Of a DNA stretch of 64,000 bases, positions 52,715 through 61,379 are shown piece by piece (the stretch's first letter is position 1; each line of letters starts with the position of its first letter). The position numbers and the translations under genes were made by a program. Location: assembly GCA_963847145.1 (NCBI GenBank), contig CAWJYN010000003.1, forward strand, positions 868,001 through 932,000. The letters run 5' to 3'. Origin of the DNA: JABFRJ01 sp963847145. GTDB lineage: Bacteria > Pseudomonadota > Alphaproteobacteria > Rhizobiales > Hyphomicrobiaceae. Under the pieces are notes generated by a model. It was not told the DNA's origin. It worked only from the letters and a program-made list of their open reading frames with translations, and ran no database searches.

Positions 52715-54472
52715 GTGAGGTGTGCGTTGGCTTTGAAGATCACTCATGACCGTGCCGACATGCGGCGCCATTTATGGGTCCAGGCGCCCCTGGGGGTGAC
52801 ACTGGACGGCGCGGCTGTGCGCGCGATCGAATGGAGCCTTGGCGGCGTGGTGATTGCCGGCGCTGCGCACGTGGCCGGACAGCCCGTGGGCCTGCGCTTA
52901 TCGCTGCCATTTCAAGGGTTCGATATCGGATTTGAAGCGGCGGGACTGATTGAAAGCAGCGATCCGCAGTCACAGCGCACGGTCGTCGCATTTCGCGACC
53001 TCGGCACGCGGGAACATGATCTGCTCTCGCATTTTATCGAGCAGCTCGTACGCGGCAACATGACGACTGTCGATGAGACGATCCAGCGTCTCGACCAGCC
53101 CATGGCGGCGGCAGCGCTGGCGGCGGTGCCGGCGGCGCCGTCACAGGTGGTGGCGCGTCGCAGCCGGTGGCCGATACGGACGGCTGCGATGACGGTGGCG
53201 TACGGGCTCGCTGGCGTCGCGGCGTTCGGTTACTTGGCGTCGCTGGTTTATACGAACCTGTTCTGGCTCGAAGCACAGACGTCGGCCATTTCAGCGCCGG
53301 TTGAGAATCTGGTGTCGCTGGGCGACGGCATGATTTCCTGGGGCACGTTCAAACCTGGGGATGCTGTCAAAGCCGGTGATGTTGTGTTGCGCTTGGCCGA
53401 CAACACTCTCGAACGCGAGATCGAACAGGCCGAAATCGCCGTGCGCGAGCGCGAGAACAAGCTCGCATTCCTGGCGCGGCGATTTGAGAATGAGAAGGTT
53501 CGGCTTGGTGCGATTGCTGGACTTTCAAACCTCAAGACCGCGCGCACGAATGCTGAGTTCGAGGGACTGCAGGCGAAGCTCCGGTCTGCGGAACGGGAGT
53601 TGCGGCAATTGCCCAGCTCGGCTGCTGGGCCGCTGGCGCAAGTGCGGCAGCGGATTGTTGCGCTGAAGCAAGCGATTGCGGTGAAAGACCTGGAGATGAA
53701 TGGGCGCGCCACGCTCGCGCGCGAGAACTCAGGTTCGCACGAAATTGTCGGTCAGTCCGTCATTGGGGACGTGGACAATCTGGCGGCGCAGATTGAGCTG
53801 GCCGAGGCTGATATTGCGATTGCGGCACGCCGGCATCAGTCGTATCTCAACCAGCGTGACCGGCTGGCCTTACGGGCGCCTTTTGACGGCATTCTTCGCC
53901 AGCTGCCGCATGCGGACAGCGCGACCGTGCGGAAGGGTGACGTGGCGGCCATTGTCGAGCGTTCGGCCGAGCGCGGCGTGACGGCGTATCTGCGGCAGGA
54001 TCAAGTGGTGCGCGTGCAGCTTGGTGCGGCCGCGATTGTGCATGTGCCGGCCACGCGGCAAACGTTCCGGGCGACGGTCGCGGAAATTGATCCGGCGCGG
54101 GGGCCGAAAAGCGATGTGGCGCGACATGGTGGCTCCGCTGGTGCGGCGCCGCGCGGCGAGGAGGGCATGGCCGCAGTGCGGCTGGCGTTCACCGGGCCAC
54201 CCACGGCCATCGATCTCAGTATCTATCGCGATGGTTTGCCAGCGGTGACGATGATCGGCCTGTCACGCGTCCACAAGCCCGTTGTGGCCGGTGGTGCTGC
54301 CAAACTCGGGGCGGCACAGCCGGCGGCGGGTTCCTTCCGGCTGACGTCGCAAGCAGCTGATTTGACGCGCACTGATACGCCATCGACCCTGTCGCTGTTC
54401 GGCGATACAGTCGGCCGCCGCCTGGATTCCTGGGTGAAGGCCAGCCGCCCCAGCGCATCGCGCGGCGACTGA
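52715..54472 (+). CDS. PilZ and HlyD-domain protein, Alg44-like polysaccharide co-polymerase
   Basis: 585 residues. An N-terminal PilZ domain has RxxxR (Arg13, Arg17) and, in place of [DN]xSxxG, Glu39-Trp-Ser-Leu-Gly-Gly44, so c-di-GMP binding is likely but altered. One membrane segment (about 153-175) is followed by a HlyD-like periplasmic domain with long coiled coils (LEREIEQAEIAVREREN; IELAEADIAIAARRHQSY) and a barrel-sandwich hybrid. This is the Alg44 architecture that couples c-di-GMP to Alg8. Start: GTG at 52715, with a TTG at 52727 after GAGG as an alternative. Confidence 0.82.
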   Translation: MRCALALKITHDRADMRRHLWVQAPLGVTLDGAAVRAIEWSLGGVVIAGAAHVAGQPVGLRLSLPFQGFDIGFEAAGLIESSDPQSQRTVVAFRDLGTREHDLLSHFIEQLVRGNMTTVDETIQRLDQPMAAAALAAVPAAPSQVVARRSRWPIRTAAMTVAYGLAGVAAFGYLASLVYTNLFWLEAQTSAISAPVENLVSLGDGMISWGTFKPGDAVKAGDVVLRLADNTLEREIEQAEIAVRERENKLAFLARRFENEKVRLGAIAGLSNLKTARTNAEFEGLQAKLRSAERELRQLPSSAAGPLAQVRQRIVALKQAIAVKDLEMNGRATLARENSGSHEIVGQSVIGDVDNLAAQIELAEADIAIAARRHQSYLNQRDRLALRAPFDGILRQLPHADSATVRKGDVAAIVERSAERGVTAYLRQDQVVRVQLGAAAIVHVPATRQTFRATVAEIDPARGPKSDVARHGGSAGAAPRGEEGMAAVRLAFTGPPTAIDLSIYRDGLPAVTMIGLSRVHKPVVAGGAAKLGAAQPAAGSFRLTSQAADLTRTDTPSTLSLFGDTVGRRLDSWVKASRPSASRGD

Positions 54473-54476
54473 GCCG

Positions 54477-56063
54477 ATGGCCGTTTCGCCGCTCGCACAT
54501 CAGGCACCACCCGGTCACTGGCCACGGAAGTGGACCCTGCGCGCGGTGGCGGGCATTGGGATCTATCTGGCGATTTGCGTGGCGGTTCTGGCTGCCCTGC
54601 CAACCGAGGCGTGGTGGCATCAGGGGCGCACCTTTCTGGGCGTGCTCGGACTGTTCGGGCTGTGGCGTTACGGCTGGTGGCTGACGCACGTGATCCGCGC
54701 TCGCATCTATGAGCATCGCGCTTATCCCCGACTCGCGGCCCGCGCTGCGGCGCAATGGCAGAATGGCTGGCGGCCGCGGCGGATGCATTTCCTCGTCACG
54801 GTCTATCGCGAGCGCGCGGAGACGATCGAGGCAGTGATGGCGGCGATCTGCAGCGAGGTTCGCGCGCTTGGGCAACCCGCCACTATCTGGATCGGCTCAA
54901 AGGAAGCGGCCGATGAGGAGACTGTCGCGCGCTGCCTGAAGCGCTGCGCCGCCGATCTCGAACTCCATCTGCGGTTTGTCCGGCAAACGGGATCAGGGAA
55001 ACGCAATTCCATTGCCTTGATCCTGAGCGCCATGGCGCGCGAGGGGCTCGGTGACGATGATCTTGTGGCGTTTATGGACAGCGATTTTATTCTCAGTCCT
55101 GGTGCGCTTGAAAAATGCCTGCCGTTGTTTGCGATTGATCGTGAACTGGCTGCACTGACGACCGACGAGGACGTGATTGTGCATGGTCCGCGGTGGGTGC
55201 AGACGTGGCTCGATATGCGGTTCGCCCAGCGCCGTCTCGCGATGCAGAGCCATGCGCTGTCGGGGCGCGTGCTGACGTTGACGGGACGCTTCTCGGTCTT
55301 TCGAGGCAGTCATGCTGTGCAACCGGAGTTCATCGGGCTGGTTGCCAACGACATGTTGGACCACTGGCTGTGGGGCCAATTCCGCTTTCTGTCGGGCGAC
55401 GACAAAAGCACGTGGTATGCGCTGCTGCGGACGGGCAAACGCATGCTGTATGTGCCGGATGCGCATGGTATCACAGTGGAAGTCTTCGAGGGTTCGTCGG
55501 TCGAGCGGATGGTCGAGAACCTGCGGCGCTGGTCGGGCAATATGCTGCGCAATGGCAGCCGCGCGATCGCGCTCGGTCCGCGCCGCATGCCAGTGTTCAT
55601 TTGGTGGTGCCTGATCGATCAGCGGCTGGCGATGTGGACGATGCTGTTCGGGCCGCTGTGCGCGCTGGTCGGCGCGGTCAGGCTCGGATGGATGTTTCTT
55701 GTCGCGTATGCGGTGTACGTGGCGCTGACGCGGCTGGTGTCGGCGATGGTGCTGTTTGCTTACAGCCGGCAGGTCAACCTGCACTACACGTGGGCGCTCT
55801 ATGCCAACCAGCTGCTCAACTCGGCGATTAAACTCTACATGATCTGGCGGCTGCCGAAGCAACGCTGGTTCAACCGCGGCAATCAGAAGGCGGGGGCAGG
55901 CGGGCACGCGATCGCGGCGGCGGCGCGCTCGACGATGGCGGGATATTTGACGGGGCTGTCGATGGCGGTTTTGCTGTTGGCGGCACTGGTGCTGACGAAC
56001 ACGCTACCGTTGGGCGACCTGACGCTGGCGCGGACGCTGATGGCGGATTTGCTCGGGTGGTGA
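54477..56063 (+). CDS. Mannuronan synthase-like glycosyltransferase (Alg8-like, GT2)
   Basis: 528 residues beginning 4 bases after the Alg44-like stop. Two N-terminal membrane segments (about 22-40, 52-72), then the GT-A domain with SK motif near 141, GSGKRNS, MDSDFIL (Asp201, Asp203), TDED near 230, GDDKSTW near 315 and the processive-synthase box LRRWSGNMLRNG near 352, and several C-terminal membrane segments. Motif order and the RRWSGNMLRN block fit Alg8, which polymerises GDP-mannuronate. A related beta-glucan synthase is the alternative. Confidence 0.83.
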   Translation: MAVSPLAHQAPPGHWPRKWTLRAVAGIGIYLAICVAVLAALPTEAWWHQGRTFLGVLGLFGLWRYGWWLTHVIRARIYEHRAYPRLAARAAAQWQNGWRPRRMHFLVTVYRERAETIEAVMAAICSEVRALGQPATIWIGSKEAADEETVARCLKRCAADLELHLRFVRQTGSGKRNSIALILSAMAREGLGDDDLVAFMDSDFILSPGALEKCLPLFAIDRELAALTTDEDVIVHGPRWVQTWLDMRFAQRRLAMQSHALSGRVLTLTGRFSVFRGSHAVQPEFIGLVANDMLDHWLWGQFRFLSGDDKSTWYALLRTGKRMLYVPDAHGITVEVFEGSSVERMVENLRRWSGNMLRNGSRAIALGPRRMPVFIWWCLIDQRLAMWTMLFGPLCALVGAVRLGWMFLVAYAVYVALTRLVSAMVLFAYSRQVNLHYTWALYANQLLNSAIKLYMIWRLPKQRWFNRGNQKAGAGGHAIAAAARSTMAGYLTGLSMAVLLLAALVLTNTLPLGDLTLARTLMADLLGW

Positions 56064-56108
56064 GTTCAAGACGCCCAGACAAGCGTCCGTATTTCAAGGG
56101 AACACACA

Positions 56109-57269
56109 ATGCGCATCATCGACGTTCGTGAGATCACAAAGCCGATTTCCTCGCCGATCCGCAATGCCTACATCGATTTTTCGAAGATGACGGCGAGCCT
56201 GGTAGCGGTGGTGACCGACGTGGTGCGCGAGGGCAAGCCGGTGGTCGGCTACGGCTTTAATTCGAACGGCCGCTATGGCCAAGGTGGCCTCATCCGAGAG
56301 CGGTTCCGTAACCGCATTCTCGAAGCAGCACCCGAAAGCGTGCTCAATGCGGCCGGCGACAATCTTGATCCACACAAGATCTGGGCTGCGATGATGACCA
56401 ACGAAAAGCCCGGTGGGCATGGTGAACGCTCGGTGGCGGTCGGCACACTCGATATGGCGATCTGGGATGCGACGGCCAAGATTGCCGGTAAACCGCTGTT
56501 CCGCATGCTCGCCGAGAAAAAGGGCCACACGGCCAACCCGAAAGTCTTCGTTTATGCGGCCGGCGGCTACTATTATCCAGGCAAGGATGACACGGCCTTG
56601 CGCGCTGAAATGCGCAGCTACCTGGATCGCGGCTATACGGTCGTCAAGATGAAGATCGGCGGCGCGCCCCTCGCTGAGGATCGACGCCGTATCGAGGCGG
56701 TGTTGGCCGAGATTGGTTCTCAAGCCCGGCTTGCGGTCGATGCCAACGGGCGCTTCGATTTGGAAACCGGCGTCGCCTACGCCAAGATGCTGCGCGACTA
56801 TCCGCTGTTCTGGTATGAAGAGGCGGGCGACCCGCTCGACTATGCGCTGCAGGCGACGCTGTCAGAGTTCTATCCGGGCCCGATGGCGACGGGCGAGAAC
56901 CTGTTCTCGCACCAGGATGCGCGCAATCTGCTGCGCTACGGCGGGATGCGGCCGGATCGCGATTGGCTGCAATTCGATTGCGCGCTGTCCTACGGTCTGG
57001 TCGAGTACCTGCGGACACTTGACGTGCTGGCGCAATTCGGCTGGTCGCCGAGCCGCTGCATTCCGCATGGCGGGCACCAGATGTCGCTCAACATCGCGGC
57101 GGGGCTTGGCCTCGGCGGCAACGAAAGTTATCCCGACTTGTTCCAACCCTATGGCGGCTTCCCCGATGGCGTCAGGGTCGAGAACGGGCACATCGTCATG
57201 CCGGAGCTGCCGGGCATTGGCTTTGAAGGTAAGTCTGACCTGATCAAGGTGATGGGGGATTTGGCGTGA
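56109..57269 (+). CDS. tarD: D-tartrate dehydratase (enolase superfamily)
   Basis: 386 residues. Catalytic Lys182 in VVKMKIGG, metal ligands Asp211 (AVDANGRF), Glu237 (WYEEAGDPLDY) and Glu263 (ATGENLF), and catalytic His320 (IPHGGHQMS) match the positions known for Bradyrhizobium D-tartrate dehydratase minus two residues, and long stretches look nearly identical to that enzyme. It dehydrates D-tartrate to oxaloacetate. It stands alone 45 bases after the Alg8-like gene and just before the methionine regulator. Confidence 0.92.
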   Translation: MRIIDVREITKPISSPIRNAYIDFSKMTASLVAVVTDVVREGKPVVGYGFNSNGRYGQGGLIRERFRNRILEAAPESVLNAAGDNLDPHKIWAAMMTNEKPGGHGERSVAVGTLDMAIWDATAKIAGKPLFRMLAEKKGHTANPKVFVYAAGGYYYPGKDDTALRAEMRSYLDRGYTVVKMKIGGAPLAEDRRRIEAVLAEIGSQARLAVDANGRFDLETGVAYAKMLRDYPLFWYEEAGDPLDYALQATLSEFYPGPMATGENLFSHQDARNLLRYGGMRPDRDWLQFDCALSYGLVEYLRTLDVLAQFGWSPSRCIPHGGHQMSLNIAAGLGLGGNESYPDLFQPYGGFPDGVRVENGHIVMPELPGIGFEGKSDLIKVMGDLA

Positions 57270-57294
57270 TGCGGCCGGGCGCTTCTCATTCTTC

Positions 57295-57322
57295 TTGACA
57301 CATAAAGATATCTTTATATGCT
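57295..57322 (+). promoter_or_regulatory. Promoter with a 16-bp palindromic operator
   Basis: TTGACA (57295-57300) and TATGCT (57317-57322) are a -35/-10 pair with 16 bases between them. The spacer is occupied by the perfect palindrome ATAAAGATATCTTTAT at 57302-57317. This is where a repressor would block RNA polymerase. ArsR-family regulators of methionine genes (SahR/SamR types) in Proteobacteria use such palindromes upstream of their own genes, and the downstream gene is an ArsR-methyltransferase fusion. Confidence 0.7.
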
Positions 57323-57347
57323 GCATGGACACCTAAGGGTCGCGTCC

Positions 57348-58361
57348 ATGGTCTCAAGTCATACCCTCGTTACGGCACTGAAGGCGGCAGCGGAGCCGAC
57401 ACGGCTGCGTATTCTGGCGCTTTTGGCGGCGGAAGAGCTGAATGTGAAGGATCTGACGCGCATTCTTGGACAGAGCCAGCCGCGTCTCAGCCGTCACTTG
57501 AGGTTGCTGACTGAGGCTGGGCTAGTCGAACGCGCGCGGGAGGGCAGCTGGGTTTATTTCCGCCTGCCACATGTGGCTGGCAACCTGGCACATACGCTGC
57601 TGCGGGACCTCGACGGTTCCGATCCGACCCTGGCGCGCGATCGTCAGCGGGCCGACGGCGTGAAGCGCGAACGCGAGGCGATGGCGCAGGAGTATTTCGA
57701 GAAGCACGCGGCCAACTGGGATCAGATCCGGACGTTGCACGTCGCGGAGGCTGAGGTCGAGGCTGCGATGCGGGAGGCGCTTGGCGCCGTGCCGATCGAT
57801 CTGCTGGTCGATATCGGCACGGGCACGGGGCGCATTCTGGAACTGTTCGCGGACCGCTATGACCGCGGCTTGGGCTTTGATCTGAGTACGGCGATGCTGG
57901 CCTATGCGCGGCCGAAGCTGGCAGCCGCTGGGATCGCGCACGCGCAAGTGCGGCAAGGCGACATCTACGATCTGCCCCTTGCCGATGGTGCGGCGGGGGC
58001 TGTCGTGATGCACCAGATCCTGCATTATCTGTCTGATCCGGCGCGGGCTGTGGCGGAGGCAGCACGGCTGGTGGCACCCGGTGGGCGGCTGCTGATCGTC
58101 GACTTCGCGCCGCACGACCATGATTTTCTGCGGGAGACGCAACGGCACGAGCGGCTCGGGTTTGAGACCGAGACGGTGGGCCATTGGCTTGCCGATGCCG
58201 GCCTTGCCGTTACCGCGACCCGAGCGCTGCCGCCGACGCTGGTCGACGGCGCAGCGCGGCTGACGGTGTCGCTGTGGCTTGCCACACGCAGCGCGGCGCT
58301 CTCCGGCAAAACCAATCTGTCGAAATCCTCGCCTCGAACAGCACTCGAAAGGACCGCGTGA
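57348..58361 (+). CDS. ArsR-family regulator fused to a SAM-dependent methyltransferase
   Basis: 337 residues from the ATG at 57348, preceded by AAGGG. The winged helix (1-85) reads LKAAAEPTRLRILALLAAEELNVKDLTRILGQSQPRLSRHLRLLTEAGLV; the methyltransferase half has VDIGTGTGRILELFADR (155-161 loop) and LPLADGAAGAVVMHQILHYL. Such fusions sense SAM or SAH and control methionine genes. The ATG at 57318 would lie in the -10 element, so it was rejected. metF begins one base after its stop, so it heads the met operon and probably represses it. Confidence 0.9.
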   Translation: MVSSHTLVTALKAAAEPTRLRILALLAAEELNVKDLTRILGQSQPRLSRHLRLLTEAGLVERAREGSWVYFRLPHVAGNLAHTLLRDLDGSDPTLARDRQRADGVKREREAMAQEYFEKHAANWDQIRTLHVAEAEVEAAMREALGAVPIDLLVDIGTGTGRILELFADRYDRGLGFDLSTAMLAYARPKLAAAGIAHAQVRQGDIYDLPLADGAAGAVVMHQILHYLSDPARAVAEAARLVAPGGRLLIVDFAPHDHDFLRETQRHERLGFETETVGHWLADAGLAVTATRALPPTLVDGAARLTVSLWLATRSAALSGKTNLSKSSPRTALERTA

Positions 58362-58362
58362 G

Positions 58363-59283
58363 ATGAACACCGCCACGCCACGCAAGAGCCGCCTGATCGG
58401 AGCCGGAGAAATCGACGTTTCGTTCGAATTCTTTCCGCCGAAGACAGAAAAGATGGAGGAGAGCCTGTGGGCGGCTATCCGCCGGCTCGAGCCGCTCGGG
58501 CCCGAGTTCGTGTCGGTGACCTATGGCGCCGGTGGTTCGACGCGCGAGCGGACGCACGCACAAGTGTCGCGTATTGTCCGCGAAACGACACTAGCGCCGG
58601 CGGCGCATTTGACGTGCGTAGGCGCGACACGCGAAGAGGTCGACGCCGTGGTGGGTGACTACTGGGCGGCGGGCGTGCGCCATATCGTGGCGCTGCGCGG
58701 CGATCCGAAAGAAGGCATCGGCGCGCGCTACACGCCGCATCCGAACGGCTATGCGACAACGATGGAGCTGATCGCTGGCATCAAGAAGGTCGGCAATTTT
58801 GAAATCTCAGTCGGCGGCTACCCGGAGATGCATCCGGAGAGCGGGTCGCTGCAGAAAGATCTCGATCACTTGAAAGCGAAAGTGGACGCGGGCGCAACGC
58901 GCATCATCACACAGTTCTTTTTTGACAATGCGCACTACCTCCGTTTCGTTGAGCGCTGCCGCGCGGCCGGCATTTGGTGCCCGATCCTGCCCGGCATTCA
59001 GCCGATCCATAATTTCAAGCAGATTGCCAGCTTTGCGGGTAAGGTCGGCACGACGTTTCCGTCCTGGTTTTCGCGGCGCTTCGAGGGTCTCGACGAAGAT
59101 CCCGGGACGTCGCAGCTGGTTGGTGCGGCAGTGTGCGCGGAGCAGGTCGCGGGCCTGGTGGACGAGGGCGTGCGGCAATTCCATTTCTACACGCAGAACC
59201 GCGCCGATCTGTCGTTTGCGATCTGCCATTTGCTGGGCCTGCGCGCCCAAAGAGCTGAATTCAAGAAGGCGGTGGGCGCATGA
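58363..59283 (+). CDS. metF: Methylenetetrahydrofolate reductase
   Basis: 306 residues of a TIM-barrel flavoenzyme: VSFEFFPPKTEKMEESLW start, FVSVTYGAGGSTRERTH, ALRGDP at the FAD site, GGYPEMHPES and RIITQFFFDNAHYLRFVERCRAAGI, ending GLRAQRAEFKKAVGA. It makes 5-methyl-THF for methionine synthase. Its stop overlaps the start of the metH homocysteine module by 4 bases (ATGA at 59280-59283). Confidence 0.96.
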   Translation: MNTATPRKSRLIGAGEIDVSFEFFPPKTEKMEESLWAAIRRLEPLGPEFVSVTYGAGGSTRERTHAQVSRIVRETTLAPAAHLTCVGATREEVDAVVGDYWAAGVRHIVALRGDPKEGIGARYTPHPNGYATTMELIAGIKKVGNFEISVGGYPEMHPESGSLQKDLDHLKAKVDAGATRIITQFFFDNAHYLRFVERCRAAGIWCPILPGIQPIHNFKQIASFAGKVGTTFPSWFSRRFEGLDEDPGTSQLVGAAVCAEQVAGLVDEGVRQFHFYTQNRADLSFAICHLLGLRAQRAEFKKAVGA

Positions 59284-60349
59284 GCACGCGAGCGGAACGC
59301 ATCAAAGCGCTGCCGAAGGCGGCGGCCGAGCGTATTCTCATTATGGATGGTGCGATGGGCACCGAAATCCAGAACCACAAATTGGATGAGGATGGCTATC
59401 GCGGCGCGCGCTTCAAGTCGTGGAACCGCGACGTCAAGGGCAACAATGATCTGCTGGTGCTGTCGCAACCGGACATCATCCGTGGCATTCACGCAGCTTA
59501 TATCGATGCGGGCGCTGATCTGATCGAGACGAACACCTTCAACTCGCAGGTCATCTCCATGGCCGATTACGGCATGGAAAGCCTGAGCGCGGAGATCAAT
59601 CGCGAGGCGGCGATACTGGCGCGACAGGCGGCAGACGAGGCTGAGAAGCGCGACGGACAGGATTCGCTGGGTGGCGGGCGCTGTCGGGCCGACCAACCGC
59701 ACGGCCTCGATCTCGCCGGATGTGAACAATCCTGGCTTTCGCAATACGAGTTTTGACGAGCTGCGTGGCGCCTATACCGAGCAGGTGATCGCGCTTATCG
59801 AGGGTGGCTCTGACGTCATCCTGATTGAGACGATTTTCGATACGTTGAATGCGAAGGCGGCGGGCGTCGCCACGTTCTGGAAGCATTCGACGCGACGGGC
59901 ATCGTGTTTCCGATCATGATCTCGGGCACGATCACGGACCGCTCTGGGCGGACGCTATCCGGGCAAACGGCGACGGCATTCTGGTATTCGATGCGACATC
60001 TGAAGCCGTTCTCTGTCGGTCTCAACTGTGCGCTCGGTGCCGAGCTGATGCGCCCTTACATCGCCGAGATCGCTGGCGTCGCCGACACGCTGGTATCGGC
60101 ATATCCCAACGCCGGCCTCCCCAACGCCATGGGTGAATACGACGAAACACCGCACGACATGGCCTGTGCCATCGAACCGTGGGCAAAAGATGGCCTCTCA
60201 ACATCGTCGGCGGCTGCTGCGGCAGCACGCCAGCGCACATCGCGCACGTGCGCGACCACGTGAGCAAATATCCGCCACGGAAGTTGCCGCAGATCGCGCC
60301 GAAGATGCGGTTGTCAGGGCTCGAAGCGTTTGTGGCGGGTGGGCAGTGA
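59280..60349 (+). pseudogene. metH: Methionine synthase, homocysteine-binding module (three frameshifts)
   Basis: Frame pieces together encode the complete MetH N-terminal module: RILIMDGAMGTEIQNHKL, SQPDIIRGIHAAYIDAGADLIETNTF, RWVAGAVGPTNRTASISPDVNNPGFRN, MISGTITDRSGRTLSGQT, VGLNCALGA and GGCCGSTPAHIAH with the zinc-binding Cys residues. The frame changes near 59650 (one extra base), 59873 (one missing) and 60198 (one missing); the total, 1070 bases, is one short of a multiple of three. The module ends with a stop at 60347-60349 exactly at the linker where intact MetH proteins continue into the pterin domain. Confidence 0.85.
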
Positions 60350-60723
60350 AGTTTTCTCAATTCGAAGCTTTCGAAGCGGCACTGGCGGTCTATCACCACT
60401 ACATTGATGTCATTTCTCGGATCGACACCAACACTTCAGAATGGAATATAGAAATTGTAGGGATGCCGTTCCTGCATGAGTATTCAGACCCAAGCGAGAC
60501 AGATGAACTTGCCTCTGCCGCCCGTGCGCTCGCAAAGAGGCTGCTCAACGAGACCAAGGCCGAGCTTGAGAGTATCGGTGTTGAATTCGATCATTCCTAT
60601 GGAGTACCCGAAGACATCTACCGCGAGTGGTTCGGCGACGAGGCTTGGCAAAAAGAGGCCGCACGACGGGCAGAATATAAACCCACGGAAGACGAGCGCC
60701 TGAAGCTAACTGGCGGGTCGTGA
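60346..60723 (+). CDS. Hypothetical protein in the cassette between the metH halves
   Basis: 125 residues from a GTG at 60346 that overlaps the metH-module stop as GTGA. It is acidic and largely helical (ELASAARALAKRLLNETKAELESIGVEF, then EDIYREWFGDEAWQKEAARRAEY) with no signal or membrane segment. No family was recognised. The first 130 bases (60351-60480) have 59 G or C by hand count, about 45%, well below the rest of the window, suggesting acquisition. It precedes the vapBC pair by 30 bases. Confidence 0.6.
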   Translation: MKFSQFEAFEAALAVYHHYIDVISRIDTNTSEWNIEIVGMPFLHEYSDPSETDELASAARALAKRLLNETKAELESIGVEFDHSYGVPEDIYREWFGDEAWQKEAARRAEYKPTEDERLKLTGGS

Positions 60724-60753
60724 ACTGGCAGCAACCCTGCCGAGGATTCGAAC

Positions 60754-60951
60754 ATGGACAAATCAATCCTAATCTCCGACGATCTCATCAAGGAGGCGCA
60801 GGAGGCGACTGGCGAGCCCGACGAGCGGGCGGCGATCGAAAAAACCTTGCGACGCGTTTTTGCGGGGCGGCGCAAGCACAAAGATCTTCTCGACCTCGTT
60901 GGTAAGATCGATTTCTACCCAGGCTACGATCCCAAGAAGTTGAGATCATAG
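60754..60951 (+). CDS. VapB-type antitoxin
   Basis: 65 residues: MDKSILISDDLIKEAQEATGEPDERAAIEKTLRRVFAGRRKHKDLLDLVGKIDFYPGYDPKKLRS. This is the DUF2191/VapB ribbon-helix-helix type with a C-terminal tail that would occupy the VapC groove. GAGG precedes the ATG. vapC starts 5 bases later. Confidence 0.88.
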   Translation: MDKSILISDDLIKEAQEATGEPDERAAIEKTLRRVFAGRRKHKDLLDLVGKIDFYPGYDPKKLRS

Positions 60952-60955
60952 GCAC

Positions 60956-61379
60956 ATGGTGATCATCGGACACGAGCGTCTTGATCGACGTGTTTCGCGA
61001 GCGCTCTGGTTCGGCGGCCGACTGGCTCTTCGCCGAGATCGGAGGCGAGGACATCGGGATTACTCGCCCCGTGCAGATGGAATTGCTAGGCGGGTGCCGA
61101 ACAGCAATGCCGAATGGCGGCGACTTTCAGCAATTCATCGATGATCAAGTTTTACTCGAGCATCGACCTGACCATTGGGTTGCCGCTGCGCAGCTCTTCA
61201 ATGATCTGCGTCGCAAGGGACACACCGTCCGCAAACTGCTCGACTGTTGCATCGCCGTTGTTGCGATTGAAAATGAAGCCTTGGTCGTGCATGGCGACCG
61301 GGATTTTGAGATGATTGCAGCGGGTAGCAAGCTGCAGCAAAAGCGTATTGACGTTACCAAGGCCACCCCATCTCCATGA
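60956..61379 (+). pseudogene. VapC-type PIN ribonuclease toxin with a one-base insertion
   Basis: The expected VapC start MVIIDTSVLIDVFRERSG is present only if one G at about 60968 is removed; as it stands the ATG at 60956 runs out of frame after four codons. The rest is intact: RPVQMELLGGCRT with the second acidic residue, LLDCCIAVVAIENEALVVHGDRDFEMIAAGSKL with the third and fourth. The insertion separates the first catalytic Asp from the remainder, so the toxin would be inactive if the base is real. The stop at 61377-61379 overlaps the start of the second metH module (ATGA). Confidence 0.85.

Noticed and set aside
57318..57347. Earlier ATG start of the ArsR-methyltransferase gene
   Set aside because: It would lie within the predicted -10 element and operator; the ATG at 57348 has a ribosome binding site.
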